Origin: a virus
Direction: 5' to 3' (one strand)
Length of the DNA stretch: 31,732 bases
Virus record (IMG/VR): IMGVR_UViG_3300031227_010601
Span: 1 to 31,732 of that record
Part shown: piece by piece, positions 28,257-31,732 of the stretch
Layout: each line of letters starts with the position of its first letter
How positions within the stretch are numbered: the first letter of the stretch is position 1
The notes under the pieces: model-generated
Databases searched by the model: none
What the model was told of the DNA's origin: nothing
The model's input: only the letters and a program-made list of their open reading frames with translations
Translations under genes and position numbers: made by a program

Positions 28257-28574
28257 TTATTCTACTACTTCTTCAACAAGTTCAGGAGCATACTCTTTAG
28301 TTATTTCTTCTACTCTTGATTTAAAATGTTCTTCATCCCAAGTAGTTTCAAATTTAAGACTATCAATGTCGGAAATTTTTCTTCCTCTTAATTCTGCATA
28401 AGCAGCATACATTGCTCTTAATTCATCTCTATTTTGATAATGTTTCATTGCTGCTTCAGAAGGACTGATTTCTCTTGGTCCTACCATTTTTACAGTTTTT
28501 CTTTGATTCTTTAAAAATTTCTGATAAGTTGCTGCAACTTTAATTCTTTCTACTAATTCTTTTCTTGTTTTCAT
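28257..28574 (-). CDS. Hypothetical helical protein (105 aa)
   Basis: A 105-aa, charged, all-helical protein (MKTRKELVERIKVAATYQKFLKNQ..., ISPSEAAMKHYQNRDELRAM). No domain is recognised. It lies directly downstream of the palindromic tandem repeats, which may be its control region. Confidence 0.65.
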   Translation of the reverse strand: MKTRKELVERIKVAATYQKFLKNQRKTVKMVGPREISPSEAAMKHYQNRDELRAMYAAYAELRGRKISDIDSLKFETTWDEEHFKSRVEEITKEYAPELVEEVVE

Positions 28575-28587
28575 GATATTATTTTTA

Positions 28588-28683
28588 TTTTTGATTGAAC
28601 ATAAACATGATGTCTATGTTCGTGCCTATGTATTTTGATTTTTGATTGAACATAGACATCATGTCTATGTTCATGTCTATGTA
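28588..28683. repeat. Two tandem 51-bp palindromic repeats
   Basis: Two copies begin with TTTTTGATTGAAC (28588 and 28639) and continue with variants of CATAGACAT/ATGTCTATG. The second contains a perfect 12-bp inverted repeat, GAACATAGACAT-C-ATGTCTATGTTC (28648-28672). The CATAGACAT unit recurs several times. It lies just upstream of the gene 28257-28574. Operator, replication iteron or recombination site are all possible. Confidence 0.75.
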
Positions 28684-28738
28684 TAAAAATAATACCTTAT
28701 GGGGGTCGGGGATTAATCTACCAATGTGCTTTCATAGC

Positions 28739-28939
28739 TTATTTGATTTTAGTTAATAATTCTTTAGCTCTCATGTTTAAATTATCTGGATGATCATAAT
28801 TTTCATTACAATCATATTCCATGTAGTAATTATCATATGAATTCCCATACTCATTTCGAATACTATAATCTTCTGATAATTCTCTTAATAATTCAATTAA
28901 TGCCTTGTGATCCTTTTCGTTTAATTCTAAATTTTTCAT
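28739..28939 (-). CDS. Hypothetical protein (66 aa)
   Basis: A 66-aa protein with a Tyr/Asn-rich middle (YGNSYDNYYMEYDCNENYD) between two helices. ATGA overlap with the end of pth2 shows coupling. Function unknown. Confidence 0.62.
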   Translation of the reverse strand: MKNLELNEKDHKALIELLRELSEDYSIRNEYGNSYDNYYMEYDCNENYDHPDNLNMRAKELLTKIK

Positions 28940-29268
28940 ACTTGTATTTCTTTTAACGCTAATGGTAATTTGCTTGTTAACTTTCTTGAATTTTCTCCGG
29001 GTTCGATCGCAATTGCTGTGATTTGATTCCCGATATCAGGTTCTCGAAATACGGTATGTTTAATTCCTCTATATCGGATTTTCTCCAGATATAACAATAG
29101 CTGTTCTTCATTTTCAACTGACAAAATGATGAGATAGTTGGATTGAGTATTCCACTTCTTAGAAATGTCTGGGTATTGGTGTTGAAAGTCTACCGCCGCA
29201 TGTGCAGATTGTAACATTTGAACACCTGGCTTTAAATCTCTTCGTGTAATTACATACAGTTTTTTAAT
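28936..29268 (-). CDS. Peptidyl-tRNA hydrolase Pth2, apparent AUU start behind a two-codon minigene
   Basis: The first in-frame ATG (29217) would lose the conserved N-terminus. Reading upstream gives IKKLYVITRRDLKPGVQ joined to MLQSAHAAVDF, a normal Pth2 start (~110 aa). That frame begins with ATT (29266-29268). The codons just before it are ATG-ATA-TAG (29269-29277), in the same frame. The rest has Pth2 features (YLIILSVENEEQLLLYLEKI, ITAIAIEPGENSR). The diverged copy at 29953-30024 has the same ATG-NNN-TAG-ATT head. Translation could use AUU, re-initiate, or read through amber; TAG serves as a normal stop elsewhere here. Confidence 0.78.
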   Translation of the reverse strand: MKKLYVITRRDLKPGVQMLQSAHAAVDFQHQYPDISKKWNTQSNYLIILSVENEEQLLLYLEKIRYRGIKHTVFREPDIGNQITAIAIEPGENSRKLTSKLPLALKEIQV

Positions 29269-29277
29269 CTATATCAT
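29269..29277 (-). promoter_or_regulatory. Two-codon minigene ATG-ATA-TAG in front of pth2
   Basis: ATG ATA TAG lies in frame with, and directly abutting, the ATT that begins pth2. The lambda bar minigene (AUG AUA stop) is known to generate Met-Ile-tRNA drop-off and to be toxic when peptidyl-tRNA hydrolase is limiting. Placed ahead of a Pth gene it could sense Pth activity. The regulatory role is inference. Confidence 0.5.
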
Positions 29278-29280
29278 ATC

Positions 29281-29922
29281 TTAATTTTTTAATTTACATT
29301 TATTTGTGTGTCTACTATAATTAGAAGGAGATATGAATTTATGACAATACATACATTCCTTTTTATTTACTTTTTTAAGACTTTCACTTATTTTTTTCTT
29401 AGTTGATTCTGATCGTGTAACTCCAAAAAAATATCCCTTTGTTCCGTACATTGGATTTTTATCTCCAATTTTTTTAGAACTCATTTTTTCCTTCGAATTG
29501 ATGGTGTGTTTTCTACCTTTACTCTTTTTACCTATTTTCTGTTTAGTTTCTTCAGAATGTTTTTTTCCATACATTGGATTACCTGCACCTATATATTTTT
29601 TCTTTAATACACCACTTACTAATAATCTAGCATATTCATAATCTCTTCCAGATTTAATATATTCATTATTGTTATTAGAATGAACCATTCTAGCAAACGC
29701 TAATTTCATTAAATCAGCATCATAAATGAACATTAACAATTTGTGACAAATATAATGTTCTTTAGCTGTTAATAAAACTAAATTTTCATTAGAATTATCT
29801 CCTTTAAGAGATTTTGGTAAAATATGGTGATTTTCATAGTAAATAGCTGAACCCTTTATTCTATTTTCAGATTTAGCTTTTTCTATGATTGAATGATAAA
29901 TTTTTTTATGATCCATTGACAT
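29281..29922 (-). CDS. HNH homing endonuclease
   Basis: A 213-aa protein. Residues ~25-70 form an HNH nuclease (YENHHILPKSLKGDNSNENLVLL followed by TAKEHYICH). NUMOD3 repeats follow (GAGNPMYGKKHSEETKQKI, GDKNPMYGTKG, VTRSESTKKKISESLKK) and a C-terminal CMYC...H...C zinc motif. It sits between a broken pth2 5' end and the intact pth2, and the frame is open from the pth2 fragment into it. A TATATAAATAAA motif lies just before its start. Confidence 0.85.
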   Translation of the reverse strand: MSMDHKKIYHSIIEKAKSENRIKGSAIYYENHHILPKSLKGDNSNENLVLLTAKEHYICHKLLMFIYDADLMKLAFARMVHSNNNNEYIKSGRDYEYARLLVSGVLKKKYIGAGNPMYGKKHSEETKQKIGKKSKGRKHTINSKEKMSSKKIGDKNPMYGTKGYFFGVTRSESTKKKISESLKKVNKKECMYCHKFISPSNYSRHTNKCKLKN

Positions 29923-29928
29923 GAATAA

Positions 29929-29944
29929 TTTATTTATATATTCA
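29929..29944 (-). promoter_or_regulatory. TATATAAATAAA promoter-like motif
   Basis: Minus strand GAATATATAAATAAAT, closest of all copies to the T4 late core TATAAATA, a few bases before the HNH gene. Confidence 0.5.
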
Positions 29945-29952
29945 TGATTTTT

Positions 29953-30024
29953 ATGAACAGCTTGGTAACCAGGGTGTAGATCTCTCCTGGTAATGATAAT
30001 TAATTTGTGATTAATCTAAGTCAT
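29953..30024 (-). pseudogene. Truncated pth2 5' end (diverged copy)
   Basis: ATG-ACT-TAG-ATT is followed in frame by INHKLIIITRRDLHPGYQAV, clearly the N-terminus of a Pth2 protein, about half identical to the intact gene's start. It then breaks off and runs in frame into the HNH homing gene. The homing gene therefore interrupts, or arrived with, a pth2 copy. The same minigene-like head as in the intact gene is preserved. Confidence 0.7.
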
Positions 30025-30053
30025 AATTTCTTTCTTTTATAATTTATATATCA

Positions 30054-30084
30054 TAATATAACAAATGTTTTCGACACGAAAAAA
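30054..30084 (-). promoter_or_regulatory. GTTATATTA-family promoter
   Basis: Minus strand: TTTTTTCGTGTC, ten bases, TTTGTTATATTA. It lies 30 bases upstream of the broken pth2 head and drives the HNH-pth2 operon. Confidence 0.7.
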
Positions 30085-30103
30085 CTTTTGGGCATTTATT
30101 TTT

Positions 30104-30134
30104 AAAAAAGGGGAAAATTAATTCCCCTTTTTTG
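30104..30134. terminator. Bidirectional terminator
   Basis: AAAAAAGGGGAA (n6) TTCCCCTTTTTT forms a stem with T runs in both directions. It ends the lipoprotein operon on the minus strand, five bases after the stop. Confidence 0.85.
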
Positions 30135-30138
30135 TATT

Positions 30139-30585
30139 TTAATGTTTTACTTTTCTTGTTGGTACACCAATTTTACCATTTCCTAAGTCTAACAATGGCA
30201 TTGGCTCAGATGATTTAGTAGATGAAAGAAACCATGTATATTGCATAGCTTCACATGCACTTAAATTCTCTACATTATAAACCCAATCAGTCCATACTCC
30301 ACCACCTAAATCTAGTGATATCCATATTTCAATGCTTCCTGCTTCAACATTAGTATATAAATATGAAGCACCATCATAAAGATATTTTTCATAATTTTCT
30401 GTCGCAGTTCCCCATGTCACATCAACTTCTCCTGGCCATCCCGTGTCATTGAAAACATCGACTGTTCCGACATTATCTATTTCACACTGTTCCCGTATTG
30501 GTTCTTTTTTGCAACTTGTCATAACAACCGACGTCATAAACATTACTATTGCAATAAACGACAATTTCTTTAATACTTTTTTCAT
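30139..30585 (-). CDS. Predicted lipoprotein (148 aa)
   Basis: Signal peptide of about 25 residues with lipobox M-T-S-C followed by KKEP. The mature part is beta-rich with several Trp residues (VDVFNDTGWPGEVDVTWGTA, IEIWISLDLGGGVWTDWVY). It belongs to a three-gene set of envelope proteins ending at the terminator. Exposed on the host outer membrane or facing the periplasm; function unknown. Confidence 0.75.
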   Translation of the reverse strand: MKKVLKKLSFIAIVMFMTSVVMTSCKKEPIREQCEIDNVGTVDVFNDTGWPGEVDVTWGTATENYEKYLYDGASYLYTNVEAGSIEIWISLDLGGGVWTDWVYNVENLSACEAMQYTWFLSSTKSSEPMPLLDLGNGKIGVPTRKVKH

Positions 30586-30596
30586 AATTTTCTGTT

Positions 30597-31088
30597 TTAA
30601 TGTGTAATAATATTTTTTATGTGTACTGAATAAACAATCATTCGACTATCTTCTACTTTACTTAGAACATAGAAGTAACCATAATCTTGCGTTTGCCAGG
30701 GTAGAGTAACTAATGTCCATTGTTCACCAGTTATAACATCTTCACAAACCCAGGTATATTTATCTTCAACTGATTTAGATTCAACGAAATCGAACATTTC
30801 AAGAGTTAAATCTTGGGGATAAAAACTTTTCTTAACTTCGTATTCACTTCTTCTGATATTCCAAAAATACCCTCCATCTTTTTTATACAAATATAAATAA
30901 GATTGTGTTTCAATTGCATCACTAGTGATTTTATCACCATCCATAAGTTCATATTGGAAAGTAGTAACTTCCCTTGAAATTTCTCCACCTTGATCTTTAA
31001 TTTCTTGTGGATATGTTACCATTTGATAAAGTCCACATGATGTCAAAGACATTAACATCACTGCAAATACTAATAATATTTTTTTCAT
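30597..31088 (-). CDS. Predicted lipoprotein (163 aa)
   Basis: Signal peptide MKKILLVFAVMLMSLTSC with lipobox L-T-S-C. The mature domain (~145 aa) is beta-rich with many aromatic residues (GGYFWNIRRSEYEVKKSFYP, EQWTLVTLPWQTQDYGYFYV). It lies four bases after the outer-membrane protein gene and 11 bases before the next lipoprotein gene. Function unknown. Confidence 0.75.
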   Translation of the reverse strand: MKKILLVFAVMLMSLTSCGLYQMVTYPQEIKDQGGEISREVTTFQYELMDGDKITSDAIETQSYLYLYKKDGGYFWNIRRSEYEVKKSFYPQDLTLEMFDFVESKSVEDKYTWVCEDVITGEQWTLVTLPWQTQDYGYFYVLSKVEDSRMIVYSVHIKNIITH

Positions 31089-31092
31089 CTTT

Positions 31093-31578
31093 TTAATCTT
31101 TTTTTAATGGGAATGTCCAACCACCAGTTAAACCATAAGTTAATACATTGGCATACTCACAGAATCCATAGCCGATTTCACCTTTAATGTGTAATCCTGA
31201 ATAAATTTGTAGTTTGTAACCAATATTTACAATACCCATTGGGGCAGTGAAATCATCAGTCCATGATCCTCCATTATAACTCATTTGACTACGATATCCT
31301 TGAGATGCTATACCAATTGATAGATATAAACCACTTCCATCATAATAATAGTTTGTTAATGCAAGATATCCAGATATTGAAGTAATAGAACTTCCCGAAC
31401 CTGGCATTGTCGAAGGCATAACACCAACACCCCCTTCAAGGAAGTTATACTGGTAAGAAACTCCTACCATACCCATTGTCCATGAATAACCACCTTGGAC
31501 TGTTAATGCCTGAGTTTGTGCAAAACTCATTGTTGCAAATGCAAAGATAGCAACAAATAATGTCAATATTTTTTTCAT
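31093..31578 (-). CDS. Outer-membrane beta-barrel protein (161 aa)
   Basis: Signal peptide of 20 residues (MSFA|Q) and then alternating glycine and aromatic strands (VQGGYSWTMGMVGVSYQYNF, YLALTNYYYDGSGLYLSIGI, GLHIKGEIGYGFCEY), as in eight-stranded OmpA/OmpX-like barrels. It would insert in the host outer membrane. First of three envelope genes. A role in altering the host surface against other phages is possible but unproven. Confidence 0.72.
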   Translation of the reverse strand: MKKILTLFVAIFAFATMSFAQTQALTVQGGYSWTMGMVGVSYQYNFLEGGVGVMPSTMPGSGSSITSISGYLALTNYYYDGSGLYLSIGIASQGYRSQMSYNGGSWTDDFTAPMGIVNIGYKLQIYSGLHIKGEIGYGFCEYANVLTYGLTGGWTFPLKKD

Positions 31579-31597
31579 ATTTTTAAATTTAAATTAT

Positions 31598-31627
31598 AAG
31601 AACAGTCTCCCGAAGGAAACTGTTCTT
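31598..31627. terminator. AAGAACAGT/ACTGTTCTT hairpin
   Basis: A 9-bp stem with a 13-nt loop between the truncated gene at the window end and the beta-barrel gene. On the minus strand only a weak T-rich tail follows, so termination strength is uncertain. Confidence 0.6.
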
Positions 31628-31636
31628 AAATAGAGA

Positions 31637-31732
31637 TTAGTCAACACTATCTTGAAGTTTTTCAAAGATACCTTTTAATGGGCCATCTCCTATAGTTTCA
31701 AGAATTTCTCTCATTCCTCCACCTTTACCAAA
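31637..31732 (-). CDS. 3' end of a gene running off the window
   Basis: The last 31 codons of a minus-strand gene are visible: a Gly-rich start (FGKGGGMREIL) and the C-terminus ending GIFEKLQDSVD, then TAA. A hairpin follows. Too little remains to identify the protein. Confidence 0.6.
   Translation of the reverse strand, partial: FGKGGGMREILETIGDGPLKGIFEKLQDSVD

Noticed and set aside
28588-28683. CRISPR array
   Set aside because: Only two units, palindromic throughout and without unique spacers.
28936-29277. Genome-wide recoding of TAG as an amino acid to explain the amber codon in pth2
   Set aside because: TAG appears as the natural stop of the MazG-NadD gene, a PD-(D/E)XK homing gene and a 56-aa gene, and no clear CTA-anticodon tRNA is present in the window.

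Overview
The window looks like part of a large (myovirus- or jumbo-type) phage genome whose host is a member of the Bacteroidota, probably a flavobacterium. This is inferred, because no capsid, tail or replication gene lies in the window. The phage signs are a cluster of about 16 tRNA genes, seven free-standing homing endonuclease genes, tightly packed and overlapping small genes almost all on the minus strand, two Pth2-type peptidyl-tRNA hydrolases and a dCMP deaminase. The Bacteroidota signs are very AT-rich DNA, A/T-rich start contexts (often AAATTATG) with almost no Shine-Dalgarno sequences, MKK...TSC lipoproteins, and a TonB-dependent outer-membrane receptor.

Layout. 1-4.6 kb: tRNA cluster (minus strand) interleaved with three homing endonucleases and several compact structured RNAs, including three of the four copies of a recurrent pseudoknotted RNA element; one tRNA-Asn is interrupted in its anticodon loop. 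4.6-9.3 kb: small uncharacterised phage genes, a roughly 600-nt region that looks like a large structured RNA, and the fourth pseudoknot element. 9.3-24.1 kb: a metabolic block centred on NAD. 24.1-29.3 kb: dCMP deaminase, many small hypotheticals, tRNA-Arg, palindromic tandem repeats and a second pth2. 29.3-31.7 kb: an HNH homing gene sitting in a broken pth2 copy, then two lipoproteins, an outer-membrane beta-barrel and the 3' end of another gene.

How the genes work together. PncA (nicotinamide to nicotinate), PncB (to NaMN), a MazG-NadD fusion (to NaAD) and NadE (to NAD) form a complete Preiss-Handler salvage route. A NadR-type NMN adenylyltransferase/ribosylnicotinamide kinase adds a second route. 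A macro-domain protein (ADP-ribose chemistry), a SpoT/MESH1-like HD hydrolase, a radical SAM enzyme and a TonB-dependent receptor are interleaved with them. This set would let the phage rebuild NAD from nicotinamide, the by-product of NAD-cleaving host defences. Other phages are known to restore NAD to overcome immunity; the deamidating four-enzyme set here is a different gene composition.

The most unusual sequence-level signals are: (i) two diverged pth2 5' ends that both read ATG-NNN-TAG-ATT in frame, a two-codon minigene in front of a peptidyl-tRNA hydrolase that would start at AUU; (ii) the four-copy pseudoknot RNA family; (iii) the interrupted tRNA-Asn; and (iv) a position-locked promoter family ending in GTTATATTA.
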